Of a DNA stretch of 64,000 nucleotides, positions 17,692-27,268 are shown piece by piece. Source of the DNA: Candidatus Bathyarchaeia archaeon (GTDB taxonomy: Archaea > Thermoproteota > Bathyarchaeia > Bathyarchaeales > Bathycorpusculaceae); contig CP166960.1 in the NCBI GenBank assembly GCA_041447175.1, forward strand, positions 829,507 through 893,506, in the 5' to 3' direction. The notes under the pieces are model-generated. The model had not been told where the DNA came from, made no database searches, and saw only the letters and a list, made by a program, of their open reading frames with translations. A program made the position numbers and the translations under genes. Each line of letters starts with the position of its first letter. Position 1 is the first letter of the stretch.

Positions 17692-18057
17692 ATGAATTCA
17701 AATACAACCACGACCGATACCCGTAAACGAAGAGACAAATTGGTGATAATGGCTGAAATACTGGAAATCACCAAAACAGGCGCTCTGAAAACCCAAATCA
17801 TGTACAAAGCAAATCTTAGCTTTGCTCAACTCACTGATTACCTTAGTCTGTTGATGCAGTTAGGTTTTCTTGAAAAAACCACGCTAAACGACAACGGCAA
17901 AAAGGGGTACATTGCAACTAAAAAAGGAAAGGACTTCTTGAGGCAGCAGCAAACAATCATGGGTCTAGTTAACGATGCATCCGTATTTGGAGATGGAGTA
18001 AAGCTTACTTTCACTCCAAAGAAAAACGTGGATAGGAGATGTGAAAATGAAAAGTGA
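17692..18057 (+). CDS. Archaeal winged-helix protein
   Basis: 121 residues. Residues 15-90 form a winged helix of the archaeal type: LVIMAEILEITKTGALKTQI, MYKANLSFAQLTDYLSLLMQ as recognition part, then YIATKKGKDFL as wing end. The start lies about 13 nt after CTAGAAGAAGGACCC. It overlaps the next small gene by 11 bp. Probably a transcription regulator; target unknown. Confidence 0.75.
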   Translation: MNSNTTTTDTRKRRDKLVIMAEILEITKTGALKTQIMYKANLSFAQLTDYLSLLMQLGFLEKTTLNDNGKKGYIATKKGKDFLRQQQTIMGLVNDASVFGDGVKLTFTPKKNVDRRCENEK

Positions 18058-18157
18058 TGTTGAAATTGAAGAATTCCGTTGGCAAATAATGAAAGCAATA
18101 TTAGATGAAACACCTTCGCTTGTGGAGAAAGTTAAGAGTTACGTAGAAGGAATCTGA
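18047..18157 (+). CDS. 36-residue acidic helical protein
   Basis: ATG 8 nt after AGGAG inside the end of the winged-helix gene, in a different frame. The product is amphipathic (IEEFRWQIMKAILDETPSLV, KVKSYVEGI) and likely one or two helices. Overlap and ribosome site argue for translation with the regulator, perhaps as a partner. No family recognised. Confidence 0.5.
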   Translation: MKSDVEIEEFRWQIMKAILDETPSLVEKVKSYVEGI

Positions 18158-18351
18158 ACGCTGAATTAACAGCAGCTGTCTTTACGGGCTCTCTTTTCCT
18201 CTGGTTATGCATATCCATATACGACCCCGCTTGCTTCCGAGCCCTAAATCCAGTTTTACTCTTTTAATTCGGTTCTAAAAGAAGCCAAACGCATTTCTCG
18301 TGCAAAAACATTTTAACCTTCACTGCAGACTGCACTTAAGAAGGAAATCGC

Positions 18352-19071
18352 ATGCCCATTAAAGCTGTCCTCTTTGATATGTTCGACACGCTTATGCTGA
18401 TTAAAAAAGACCATGCTTTCTACAGTCCCGCCGTAAAAGGAATGCACCAGTTTCTTTATGAAAACGGAATTCAAGTTCCATTTGCTACGTTTCGAGATGC
18501 CTACATCAAAGCGCGTGACCAACTTTATGACGAAGCTGACCTAAAAATGACTGAGCCACATTTTGATATGCGCGTAAAAAACGCTCTTCAAGCACTTGGC
18601 TATATCAAAGAATCTGAAAGTGTTCTTGTACAGGGAGCAACGTCGGTTTTCTGCGGGGAATTCATGAAGTATGTAACCCTTGATGAAGAGGCTCCTCAAA
18701 CTCTAAAAACTTTACATGACCTATATCGTTTGGCTTTAGTTTCGAATTTTGCCATTCCGGAATGCGTACATAGGCTTCTTGAGCAAGAAGGGCTCAACAG
18801 CTTATTTGATGTGGTCGTCGTTTCCGCTGCGGTTAACTGCCGCAAGCCTAACCCCGACATCTTCAACCTTGCTTTAAGGCAGCTGCAGGCTAGTCCTAGT
18901 GAGGCAGTTTTTGTGGGTGACACGGTGGACGCGGACGTGATGGGTCCAAAACAGGTGGGCATGAAAACAGTTTACATTGAGCGTCGACCCCAAAAAGACC
19001 TTGAACTCCACAAGCCCGATCAGACTGTAAAAACCCTCAAAGAGTTGCCTGATGTAATTGGGCGCCTCTAA
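18352..19071 (+). CDS. HAD-superfamily hydrolase
   Basis: 239 residues. Motif I LFDMFDTLM (Asp8, Asp12), motif II VSNFA, motif III Lys in RKPNPDIF and motif IV GDTVDADVMG mark the haloacid dehalogenase fold with a helical cap (about 15-95). Typical of phosphoglycolate-phosphatase-like or haloacid enzymes; substrate unknown. Single gene with AAGGAAA before ATG. Confidence 0.87.
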   Translation: MPIKAVLFDMFDTLMLIKKDHAFYSPAVKGMHQFLYENGIQVPFATFRDAYIKARDQLYDEADLKMTEPHFDMRVKNALQALGYIKESESVLVQGATSVFCGEFMKYVTLDEEAPQTLKTLHDLYRLALVSNFAIPECVHRLLEQEGLNSLFDVVVVSAAVNCRKPNPDIFNLALRQLQASPSEAVFVGDTVDADVMGPKQVGMKTVYIERRPQKDLELHKPDQTVKTLKELPDVIGRL

Positions 19072-19179
19072 AGGGATTATTACTGTATTCGGCGTCTTTT
19101 TGGCTGCACCTATATTCTGTGCAGCGCCTAAAGGCTAAGCCGAAGAAACTAGTTGTACGCCAGCAAAAAATAAGAAAAA

Positions 19180-20466
19180 TTATGAGGCGCCGTTTTTAAG
19201 CAGCCCCATTAGCATCGGCATGAGCTGATAGCCAAAATCTAATGTTCCTAAGCTGCCTTGAAGGCACTGTTTCTCGCAGAACTTGTCCAGTTTCTCGTCT
19301 GCAACAGGACCACCCGAGATTAGCACTGGCACGGGGGTGTCGCTGTGCACTTTCAAGATGCAGGGGGTTGCGTGGTCAGCGGTGATGCAGAACAAAGTCT
19401 CCTTCAGGTTTAGATGGGGTAACAGTTTGCCAAAGAAGTGCTCATCGATAGCGGAGATAATGCTGGTTTTAAGGTGGCAGTTGCCGTCGTGTCCCGGCTC
19501 GTCAGGACCTTTAAGGTGGATGTAGAAGCAGTCATGCTTGGGTAAAATCTCCAAAAGCCGCTGAACGCGGATTGTGCAGTCTTTTTCCAAGTCGCCTGAC
19601 GGAGGAGGAAGCAATGATGCCTCCATGCCTGCAAGTTTAGCGATACCGCTTTCCGCATGCATATCCGCCAGCGCCGCAAAATCTACGCCGTAGCGTTCGT
19701 TTATGCTGAAAAAGTTAGGCAGCTGGTTACCGGCGTCACGGGACAGAACCACGTTGCCTTTTAGTTTGCCTTCAGCGGCGCGTTTCTGGTTAACAGGGTG
19801 ATTTTCCCAGAGTTCCCGTGCTTTCAAAGTGAACTCATTGACTAAGTCAGCGGAGATTTGAGCCTCCTCAGAGTCATCAAGAGGTTTGCAGGTTTTTAGA
19901 TGCATGTCCACGTTGGTTTCGGCGACGCCTACACCGTTCACGTTGCTGTATGCGGGGTCAGTGTTGGTGATTTTGCTGCTGAGCGGTTTAGTTTTGTGTT
20001 TAATTACTAAAACTGCTCGGTGACCCAGAGTGTTAACAAATTCAAATGTGGCAGGGTGAGATGTAAGCTGGATTTCGTTGTTGGCGGCTTTGCTTAGTTC
20101 AATGGCTTCTTGAGTTGTAAGGGTGCGGGCAACGCGGCGGTCGACGATTTCGGTTCCATTGCCCATGGTTGCAAAGTTGCATCTTAGAGCTAAGTCGCCG
20201 TTTTTGAGTTGGACGCCTGCGCCTACAGCTTCGATGATTCCGCGTCCAGTGCTGTACTTAAAGGGGTCATACCCCAGCAGTGAAATAACTGCCACATCGC
20301 TTTCGGGGGCGACACCTTTTCGGACGCTGTACATGAGTCCCGTTTTGCCGTTTTTTGCCAAGGCATCCAAGTTAGGAGTGTTGGCGGCTTCAAGGGGAGT
20401 TTGGTTGTTTATGTCTTTGTTGGGCAAATCGCCCATGCCATCTATCACTATGTAGAGTAGTTTCAA
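19180..20466 (-). CDS. apgM: 2,3-bisphosphoglycerate-independent phosphoglycerate mutase, archaeal ApgM type
   Basis: 428 residues from TTG. The alkaline-phosphatase-type metal sites are visible: IDGMGDLPNK at the N-terminus, SDVAVISLLGYDP with the phosphorylatable region, LKGPDEPGHDGN and TADHATPC near the end. ApgM interconverts 3- and 2-phosphoglycerate in glycolysis and gluconeogenesis. Length and motif order match archaeal members. Confidence 0.93.
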   Translation of the reverse strand: MKLLYIVIDGMGDLPNKDINNQTPLEAANTPNLDALAKNGKTGLMYSVRKGVAPESDVAVISLLGYDPFKYSTGRGIIEAVGAGVQLKNGDLALRCNFATMGNGTEIVDRRVARTLTTQEAIELSKAANNEIQLTSHPATFEFVNTLGHRAVLVIKHKTKPLSSKITNTDPAYSNVNGVGVAETNVDMHLKTCKPLDDSEEAQISADLVNEFTLKARELWENHPVNQKRAAEGKLKGNVVLSRDAGNQLPNFFSINERYGVDFAALADMHAESGIAKLAGMEASLLPPPSGDLEKDCTIRVQRLLEILPKHDCFYIHLKGPDEPGHDGNCHLKTSIISAIDEHFFGKLLPHLNLKETLFCITADHATPCILKVHSDTPVPVLISGGPVADEKLDKFCEKQCLQGSLGTLDFGYQLMPMLMGLLKNGAS

Positions 20467-20568
20467 GGGTGGAGTTTTCCTCCGTGTGTCCTGAGCATCC
20501 CTTAATCTGTTTTAAGGTTTATTTCTTTTTTGTATGGTTATGCACGTTTATGCACTTCAGCTTTAGGT

Positions 20569-22032
20569 TCACAGAGTTTCAGCGAATCCTTTGAAGACTT
20601 CTTTTATGCTTCGAATCAAGGGATACCTTACTTTGACCGGTTCCTCAAGGTTTTCCATGCGGGCAACGCGCCAATAAATGGGTGGGTGCGAATCCAGCCC
20701 TATCCATTCTTGGAGACGAAAGCTTGGGGTGCGTTCGAAGAGAAGGCGTTGGAAGCCGATTTTTTCCAGTGCCCGCGCCATAACTTTGGGTTGCCCCATC
20801 ATGATGGCGGAGGTTAAGTCTGCTCTTGCTTCAAAGAATTTGGCGATGAAAAATATCCCGGTCATGATTGCCCAGAAGTAAACAAAGAACAAAAAGGACA
20901 CAAAGATGTAGGGAACAAAGACGAAGAGTACGTAAAAGCGGAACAAAAATTCTGCGCTTGTTAACCCATAAAGAATCAAGGGGTCTCTGCCTTTTAAGTG
21001 CCCAAACTCGTGTCCAAGCACGCTTATGAGTTCCGGCTCATCAAGCTGTACCAAAGCGCCGGTTGTGATGAGGACAATTCCCCGGCTTGGGCTGGGTCCT
21101 GATGCCGCCGCGTTTGGGGTCATAGTGTTTGAGACAACGATTTTGGGGACTTTGTAGCCGAATTTGTCCGCGACCTTTTTGACCAATTCGTACACGTTAA
21201 CCTTTTTTGCTGACAGAGTGCCTTCACTGCATGAGACGTTATGTTTGTTGAAGACTTTCTCGGCTTGGGCGCAGTCAATTTCTCCGTGTTTAGAGAGAAT
21301 TTCCTCGTAAACTTCTCGTTTTATGGCGGCTAACTGTTGAGGAGAAGTTGCTTTTAAGTCATCAAGTGTTCCCAGTGTGCCTACTGGAAGGTGGTATTCG
21401 AGGAAGTGTATGATAGGGTTTTTTTCGGTTATGGTCCAATCGCCCGTGCGTGCGATAATGCGGTTGCTGTAGAAGACCAAAATAAACTGGGATCCAATTA
21501 ACGCCAAGGGGGCAATCCAGAACCAGTCAGGGTAATAAGTGAAAACAACAATGAAAAGCCCCATACCCAAAACAATGAACACAACAAAGAACAGTATCTG
21601 GGTTTCAAGAAAAAGCCGCCTAAAGCTCTTTTCTTTTTCCTTAACTTTTTCGGGCACAATTTGTTCGCCTTCGCGCCACGCAAAATACCATGTGGCTTTG
21701 CGGGCTTTTTCCTCAAACATTTTTGTTACTATGGTTAAGTCTTGTTTTGCTTCGTCAATGGCTTGGCTTGGAAGTTCAGGGTCAAGGGGGGTTATTGTGG
21801 CGTTTATGTTTTGAGTGTTTGCAAAAATAACCACATCAATTAGGTATCTACCTTGAAGGTCGACTACGGTGTAGGACAGTTTTTGAGTTGTCGGCGAGGT
21901 TTGTCTAACGAGGTTAATGTATCGTTGTTTCTGCGGGTTTAGGTACTGGGTGTAAATGAAGTCAAACAGTTTTCCAAAATAGCTTGGTGGGACATCCGTT
22001 TCAACCTTAAAAGCGAAAGCTCCTGTTGCCAT
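20569..22032 (-). CDS. HtpX-like M48 membrane metalloprotease with extra N-terminal domain
   Basis: 487 residues from ATG 22032 (a TTG three codons upstream is less likely). About 150 residues of soluble N-terminal domain precede two membrane helices (about 155-200), then the M48 catalytic region: VLGHEFGHLKGRDP (HExxH) near 340, more membrane helices and a downstream Glu in FFEARADLTSA as third zinc ligand. A GPSPSRGIVLITTGAL motif is typical of HtpX. The N-terminal domain is not part of classical HtpX. Role: membrane protein quality control, by family. Confidence 0.85.
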   Translation of the reverse strand: MATGAFAFKVETDVPPSYFGKLFDFIYTQYLNPQKQRYINLVRQTSPTTQKLSYTVVDLQGRYLIDVVIFANTQNINATITPLDPELPSQAIDEAKQDLTIVTKMFEEKARKATWYFAWREGEQIVPEKVKEKEKSFRRLFLETQILFFVVFIVLGMGLFIVVFTYYPDWFWIAPLALIGSQFILVFYSNRIIARTGDWTITEKNPIIHFLEYHLPVGTLGTLDDLKATSPQQLAAIKREVYEEILSKHGEIDCAQAEKVFNKHNVSCSEGTLSAKKVNVYELVKKVADKFGYKVPKIVVSNTMTPNAAASGPSPSRGIVLITTGALVQLDEPELISVLGHEFGHLKGRDPLILYGLTSAEFLFRFYVLFVFVPYIFVSFLFFVYFWAIMTGIFFIAKFFEARADLTSAIMMGQPKVMARALEKIGFQRLLFERTPSFRLQEWIGLDSHPPIYWRVARMENLEEPVKVRYPLIRSIKEVFKGFAETL

Positions 22033-22041
22033 GACTTCCAA

Positions 22042-22384
22042 TCCTAGAAAACTCTTTAGGTTAACCTAGTTTTTTCTATGTAATAACTGTATGGGTTTAT
22101 GACAGAATAACCAACTAAAACTGCAACTGCGATGTATGATGTCTCTTATCGTGTTATCAAACGCCTTTTGCTGAATCAGACATGATGCTTTTGGAGGCGG
22201 GTTTATATGCGCCCTTGTGGCGTGGCGTGTGTTGGTTGGCGCCTAAACATGTTGTGTATGCTCCCTTTTCCAGGCTCTGCCAGTGTAGTTAACCTATTCA
22301 AACAGACCCCTATCCCTCTACGTTTTTTTGAAAAAAGAAAGAATGGTGAAAATTGCAGTTAGATGGTTGTGCATGAAAGAAAGG
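22042..22384. other. Intergenic region, nothing convincing
   Basis: Only short open frames without ribosome sites are seen. It contains the promoter of the M48 gene (AT-rich part 22070-22090, minus strand). Confidence 0.5.
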
Positions 22385-23197
22385 TCAGTTTGGTTTTGTG
22401 GCTGAAAGTTTAATGCTGACGGCAGCTCCAAAAAACTCTGAGGCTTCACTTAGCGACATTTGAAGTTCCTTAAGAATTTGGGCTGTTGTTTCTTTAGTGA
22501 TTAACGCTTCTATAGGCATGGCTTTTTCTTCAACAATTTGTACCTCTTTGAAACCGGCCCGCTTAGCTTGGTCAATGTAGCTCTCTTTCTTTTCTGCCCC
22601 CGCAATACACCCCACGTATGCTGCGACATTTCTCAGAATCGCTTCAGGGATTTCTTTTAGCAAAACCATGTCCGAAATCATCAAGCGCCCCTTGGGTTTT
22701 AACACACGGTACGCCTCGTCAAAAACGCGTTGTTTGTTAGGTGACAAGTTTATGACGCAATTGCTGATTATTACGTCTGCAGTTTCATCAGCGATGGGCA
22801 AGTTTTCAATTTCGCCTAATCGAAACTCGACATTGGTGTATTCACCTGTCTTTTGGTTTCTGCGTGCACGTTCAATCATCTCTGGGGTCATGTCTACACC
22901 GATTACTTTGCCCGTTTTCCCGACTTTTCCTGCGGCTATGAAGCAGTCTAAACCTCCACCTGAACCTAAATCCACAACCGTTTCCCCCAGTTTTAGTGAG
23001 GCCAAAGCTACGGGGTTTCCACAGCCCAAATTGAGGTCGGCACCTTTAGGGACAGACTGCAACTCTTCTTTGCTGTAGCCAACTTGCTCGCTGACGTTGG
23101 TTGAACTGCCACATCCACAGCAGCATGCTGTTTCTGATTGTTTGGCTATTTTTCCGTAGCCGTTACGTACAATTTTATGAATGTCTTCTTGTTTCAT
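22385..23197 (-). CDS. arsM: Arsenite S-adenosylmethionine methyltransferase
   Basis: 270 residues. N-terminal CCCGCGSS cysteine cluster (residues 25-32), SAM-binding VVDLGSGGGLDCF, DMTPEMIERARRN, and a later Cys in SNCVINLS, matching the three functional cysteines of ArsM. The enzyme converts As(III) to methylated forms. It overlaps the preceding AbrB-like gene by ATGA, so both form one operon on the minus strand. Confidence 0.92.
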   Translation of the reverse strand: MKQEDIHKIVRNGYGKIAKQSETACCCGCGSSTNVSEQVGYSKEELQSVPKGADLNLGCGNPVALASLKLGETVVDLGSGGGLDCFIAAGKVGKTGKVIGVDMTPEMIERARRNQKTGEYTNVEFRLGEIENLPIADETADVIISNCVINLSPNKQRVFDEAYRVLKPKGRLMISDMVLLKEIPEAILRNVAAYVGCIAGAEKKESYIDQAKRAGFKEVQIVEEKAMPIEALITKETTAQILKELQMSLSEASEFFGAAVSIKLSATKPN

Positions 23198-23457
23198 GTT
23201 TTTTCATCTCCATTTCCGAAAGCCCCATTAAGGATTGGTGCCAGCTTACATTTCACTGTGTCTTCTAAAGACTCAGTTTTCATCAGGACGATGCAGCAAA
23301 CTTGGTTTTCTTGTTCTACGCCTATTATTGCAAGTTTGTCGCTGGGTTGTATGTTTGCTTTTTCGCGCAGGTTTTTTGGTAACACTATTTGCCCTTTAGG
23401 GTCGACGGTTACTACTGCATCGATTTTGCAGCATTCTTTGCTGGCTGTTTGCTTCAT
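23194..23457 (-). CDS. AbrB/MazE-fold protein of the HgcAB-associated type
   Basis: 87 residues. AbrB swapped-hairpin domain: VVTVDPKGQIVLPKNLREKA, then DKLAIIGVE. A leading Cys pair (KECCKID, residues 9-10) and a second pair (NQVCCIVLM) make it like the small AbrB-fold protein often found with hgcAB or arsM. No hgcA or hgcB gene is in the window. The Cys pairs could sense arsenic or mercury, and the protein could autoregulate this operon; that is inference. Confidence 0.82.
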   Translation of the reverse strand: MKQTASKECCKIDAVVTVDPKGQIVLPKNLREKANIQPSDKLAIIGVEQENQVCCIVLMKTESLEDTVKCKLAPILNGAFGNGDEKT

Positions 23458-23604
23458 TTTTTTCTCCTTAACCTAAGGAGTAAACTCGGTTATTTATGCT
23501 TTTTCGGATTTTTCTTACTATTCAGAAATGCGTTTTTCCTCAAGTCTACTTTGGAAAAACTTATAACACAAACAAAACAAACAAGCACCCACCCTGTGAT
23601 TACC

Positions 23605-24108
23605 ATGGAGTACTTTTTTGATGAGGACAACGGTATAATTTTAGACAAAGTAACCCGCGACCGATGTCTCATATTGACAAGAGCCCGACTTTCCCAGATT
23701 CTCGGAACCTTGAATCAAATTTTCGGCTCTAGTTCAGCATCCCTCATTAAAGCGGGGTTCCTGTTGGCTGGAAAAAACTTTGTTAACGAGGTTGCCGAAT
23801 GTAACAAGAAAAGCACCACTGAGTTCATGTCCTGCGCAGTACAAAGGTTCATGAATGCGGGTTTAGGAAGAATCGAACTCACAGAATTCAACCCTGAATT
23901 ATCCACTATGACACTAAGAATATGGAGTAACTTCTTCGCCGACATCCGCAGCAACAACGGCACGTACTGCGACTGTGTTGGCGCATTCGTTGAGGGCATG
24001 TACAGCGAGTTCTTCAAAACAAAAGTGCGAATCAAAGAAACTAAATGTATCAGTAAAGGCGACAGCTACTGCGAATGGTACCTTACTTCACAAAAGGGCA
24101 TGCAGTGA
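23605..24108 (+). CDS. V4R (4-vinyl reductase) domain protein
   Basis: 167 residues from ATG 23605; the frame is open further upstream but that part lies over the oppositely oriented AbrB gene. A TTATAAC box at about 23560-23567 fits this start. The V4R fold is indicated by the C-terminal GAFVEGMYSEFF and the Cys pattern ETKCISKGDSYCEWYL, which resembles a zinc or small-ligand site. V4R proteins bind hydrophobic small molecules and often act in regulation or transport. Divergent from the ArsM operon; sharing its regulation is possible. Confidence 0.78.
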   Translation: MEYFFDEDNGIILDKVTRDRCLILTRARLSQILGTLNQIFGSSSASLIKAGFLLAGKNFVNEVAECNKKSTTEFMSCAVQRFMNAGLGRIELTEFNPELSTMTLRIWSNFFADIRSNNGTYCDCVGAFVEGMYSEFFKTKVRIKETKCISKGDSYCEWYLTSQKGMQ

Positions 24109-24171
24109 ATTATCCGTCAATAACATTTAACTATAAATTCCTGCTACCCTTTTTTTGGGCGTGTTGTTTCT

Positions 24172-24753
24172 TTGAGTGGGACATCTCAATTCACGGTTTT
24201 CACAGTGGGGCACTCTACCCGCTCAATAGACGAATTCCTTAACCTCCTAAAAACGTATGATGTAACTCTGGTGGTTGATGTACGTGCGGTTCCCCGCAGC
24301 CGCCACAACATCCAATTCACCAAAGAAACCCTGCCTGAAAGCCTCAAACCCGCGGCCATCCACTACATCCACATACCTGAACTGGGAGGACTGCGCCGAG
24401 CTAAACCGGACTCTGAGAACCTTGCCGTCGAAAAGTCACTGCGTGGATACGCAGACTACATGCAGACCAAAGAGTTCACCGAGCACCTGCTAGAGCTGGT
24501 TGCGCTGATTCAGCAAAACCGCGTTGCCCTCATGTGCGCAGAAGCGGCGCCTTGGCGTTGCCACCGAAGTCTGCTCTCTGATGCGCTTGTGGCAAGAGGC
24601 ATTAAAGTGCAGCATATCCTCACGGAAACCAGCAGCACCACTCATGAACTGACCCCCCTTGCAAACGTCGAAGGGACAAAAGTAACCTACTCCCTCTTTG
24701 TCAAAGAGAAAACGCAGAAAACACTGTTTGATTTTAACGATGGGGCTACTTAG
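24172..24753 (+). CDS. DUF488 family protein
   Basis: 193 residues from TTG, about 37 nt after a CTATAAATT box. Starts FTVFTVGHSTRSIDEFLNLL, then VVDVRAVPRSRHN, PELGGLR and LMCAEAAPWRCHRSLL: the conserved DUF488 blocks including a CAE and CHR motif. Function unsettled; members are small enzymes or binding proteins with a conserved Cys. Overlaps the convergent zinc-ribbon gene by 8 bp. Confidence 0.88.
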   Translation: MSGTSQFTVFTVGHSTRSIDEFLNLLKTYDVTLVVDVRAVPRSRHNIQFTKETLPESLKPAAIHYIHIPELGGLRRAKPDSENLAVEKSLRGYADYMQTKEFTEHLLELVALIQQNRVALMCAEAAPWRCHRSLLSDALVARGIKVQHILTETSSTTHELTPLANVEGTKVTYSLFVKEKTQKTLFDFNDGAT

Positions 24754-25114
24754 TTTCGTCGTCCGCTTCCATGGCTTCACGAATCAACTCGACATGCCTA
24801 ACATTAAGCGGCTTGTTGGTTGCTTTTATGGCGAAGCGTTCTTTCCATCCGCAGTCAGGGCACTCATAACTGGGCGGAACAATACCCATATGTCCCAACA
24901 AGTCTCCCCCAGTACTTTTTACCCTTCGCAATCGGGGGCTTTTACATTTGGGGCAAACCAAAATATCCACATGTTGGCCCTGTTGTTCCAACTCCTCCAA
25001 AACCTGCGAGACTTCAACCGCGTTCTGAACTGCAACCTCTTCTTCCTGAACCTGCAAAAGGGCAGAGAGCTGTTTTCTTTTTCTCTTTTTCTTTTGTGCT
25101 TGAGTTTCAGCCAT
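24746..25114 (-). CDS. Archaeal zinc-ribbon protein
   Basis: 122 residues from ATG 25114 (MAETQAQKKK). A Lys-rich start, a predicted coiled coil (about 15-50) and a zinc ribbon CPKCKSPRLRR...YECPDCGWKERF. Likely nucleic-acid binding; conserved hypothetical in archaea. Convergent with DUF488 gene. Confidence 0.72.
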   Translation of the reverse strand: MAETQAQKKKRKRKQLSALLQVQEEEVAVQNAVEVSQVLEELEQQGQHVDILVCPKCKSPRLRRVKSTGGDLLGHMGIVPPSYECPDCGWKERFAIKATNKPLNVRHVELIREAMEADDETK

Positions 25115-25204
25115 TTTTTTCGCCCTTAACACATTGAATAAGCTGCAACTATAAGAAAGGCTTTCTGGTACAGGATTTTACCTTAGTACAGTGGTTTACA
25201 GAAT

Positions 25205-25915
25205 ATGATAAATAGCTCCGCAGCAAACCGTTTCGGGGGAATATGTTTGAACAAAAAAACCACCGCTGCCTTTACGGTTCTTTTAGTTATGCTTGCGTTA
25301 TCGGTTTCCTTTGCTGCTGCTTACTCACCCAACAGCGTTCCTCAAGCCGCCACGTTTCAAAACATGGACAATACACAACAACAACTATCCGTAACTGTGC
25401 CTCTTGTTGTCGGCGCAGGGCTACAGGGTAACTCAACATCGCCGCTTAATCAGCCAACGCGAATAGAAATTTACAACTACATCAAGGACAACCCCGGAGT
25501 GCATTTCAGAGGCATATGCGACAAACTGCATCTCTCAGTCGGGGTAGTCCAATACCACCTTGACGTTCTCCAACACGCGGGTTTAATTGACGTTTTTGCG
25601 GACGGACAAAACCGACGGTACTTTGACCCCAGAACTTGCACTGAAACAAACGTTGCCCTGTTTTCGCTTTTGCGGCATCAAACAGCCAACAAAATCCTGA
25701 CCGTTCTTGCCCAGAATGGCTCAGTTCTTCATAAGGACATTGCGTGCAGTCTGGGGATAACCTCGCAGGCACTCAGTTGGCAGATGAAGCAACTTAAAGA
25801 GACAGGGTTAATCACCTCTGAAAAATCCGGCGTAAATGTCAGGTACAGCTTAAGCGGGACAAATGTCGTTGCATTAAAATGTGCGCTTGTCCTCACAAGC
25901 AGTTCACGAACCTAA
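25205..25915 (+). CDS. Membrane-anchored protein with two winged-helix domains
   Basis: 236 residues. One N-terminal hydrophobic segment (TAAFTVLLVMLALSVSFAAA, about 18-38) precedes two tandem winged helices: residues 85-140 (GICDKLHLSVGVVQYHLDVL) and 155-220 (IACSLGITSQALSWQMKQL). Such signal-anchored twin-HTH proteins are frequent in uncultured archaea. If the hydrophobic segment spans the membrane with cytosolic C-terminus, it could be a one-component membrane regulator. A TTG at 25246 is an alternative start. Confidence 0.7.
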   Translation: MINSSAANRFGGICLNKKTTAAFTVLLVMLALSVSFAAAYSPNSVPQAATFQNMDNTQQQLSVTVPLVVGAGLQGNSTSPLNQPTRIEIYNYIKDNPGVHFRGICDKLHLSVGVVQYHLDVLQHAGLIDVFADGQNRRYFDPRTCTETNVALFSLLRHQTANKILTVLAQNGSVLHKDIACSLGITSQALSWQMKQLKETGLITSEKSGVNVRYSLSGTNVVALKCALVLTSSSRT

Positions 25916-26044
25916 CTGGACTGTTAGTCAACTGGCATTTGGCTGGAAACCTCTTTTTATGCTTTTAGCTTGGATGCAGGGTGGGCAGATTGTGGAAAAA
26001 CTATAAGTCTAAACAAAACCGACTAGACCTTGAGCGCTTCAAAT

Positions 26045-27268
26045 ATGTCCCGAAAACTAAGCCCCCGCCTCCAAACCGCTCTGCTTTGCCTGCTGCTGTT
26101 TGCCGTTGCATTTACAGTTTACTACTTCACGGGTGAAGGGCACCCTACATACTACAACTATTACGTGCGGCTCTCTGACGCGTTTCTCCACGGTAGACTC
26201 TACCTGCTGGATAATCCGTCTTGGCTTAACGAGTTAGTTCCCAACCCTTCAGGACCAGGATTTTACGTGGTTTACCCGCCGTTGCCCGCCGTACTCATGA
26301 CCCCGCTGGTTGCGGTTTTTGGGTTAGAGTTGAATCAAACTTTGGTTTCGCTGGTTGTGGGCTCGACTACGGTAGTCGCCGCGTTTTTCGTAACTAAGGA
26401 TGTACTGCGTAAAGCTGAGGCGGGGCCGAGCAGTAACCGCCAGACTTACGTATGGGGCGCAGTGCTGTTTGGGTTTGGAACACTCTTTTGGTGGCTTGTC
26501 AGCGTGGGCAGCGTGTGGCTCATCGCCCAAGTTTTCTCCGCCTTTTTCCTGCTTTTAGCTATCCATGAAGCATTCAACAAGTCGCGACCATTCGTGATAG
26601 GGCTGCTGGTGGGCGCATCGTTTTGGTGCCGCCTACCCACCATTCTATGCATACTCTTCTTCGCAGGCTTACTTATCGCACGAGCCCCAAGCCAAAACTG
26701 GACCCAAAAACTTCGCCAATCCCTCAAACCCCTCCTGCTGCTGGCTGCAGGCGCAGCCGTGTTTGTGGCTTTAGACATGGCATACAATTTTGTGCGGTTT
26801 GGAAGCCTCTTTGACGTAGCGTACTGGATGATTCCAGGCATACTGGAGGAACCATGGTTTCACTTGGGTCTCTTTAACTTAGCTTACATCCCCGAAAACT
26901 TGGTGCCTTTCCTGACGGGGCTGCCCACCTTTGACTGGACAGCGCCGTTTATGCATGCTCCCATTCAAGGCGTCGCCATTTGGTTCACCACCCCTGCGTT
27001 CGTGTTTGCTTTGCGCTCCAAGCTCCGCGACGCCGTCACATGGTCCGCTTGGGCAGCTATCTTCGCGGTTGCTTTTGTCATCTTCACCAAAGGCTTGTCT
27101 GGGTGGGGCTGGGGGTACCGATATGCAATGGATTTCTACCCGTTTTTGTTCGTTTTAGCCATACGCGGTATGGGTGTTAAGCTACGTTGGTACCATAAAC
27201 TGCTCATTGGTTTAGGCGTTGCCATAAACTTGTGGGGTGTTATCGCCTTTAATATGTTCCAAGGTTAA
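26045..27268 (+). CDS. Polytopic membrane protein, glycosyltransferase-39-like
   Basis: 407 residues from ATG 26045; a leaderless TTG at 26030 (26 nt after CTATAAGT) is equally possible. About ten hydrophobic helices. The first loop carries TGEGHPTYYNYYVRLSDAFL, and later PPLPAVLMTPL; a long first outer loop with acidic and aromatic residues is like dolichyl-phosphate-mannose mannosyltransferase families. Probable role in surface glycan assembly by inference only. Confidence 0.55.
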   Translation: MSRKLSPRLQTALLCLLLFAVAFTVYYFTGEGHPTYYNYYVRLSDAFLHGRLYLLDNPSWLNELVPNPSGPGFYVVYPPLPAVLMTPLVAVFGLELNQTLVSLVVGSTTVVAAFFVTKDVLRKAEAGPSSNRQTYVWGAVLFGFGTLFWWLVSVGSVWLIAQVFSAFFLLLAIHEAFNKSRPFVIGLLVGASFWCRLPTILCILFFAGLLIARAPSQNWTQKLRQSLKPLLLLAAGAAVFVALDMAYNFVRFGSLFDVAYWMIPGILEEPWFHLGLFNLAYIPENLVPFLTGLPTFDWTAPFMHAPIQGVAIWFTTPAFVFALRSKLRDAVTWSAWAAIFAVAFVIFTKGLSGWGWGYRYAMDFYPFLFVLAIRGMGVKLRWYHKLLIGLGVAINLWGVIAFNMFQG

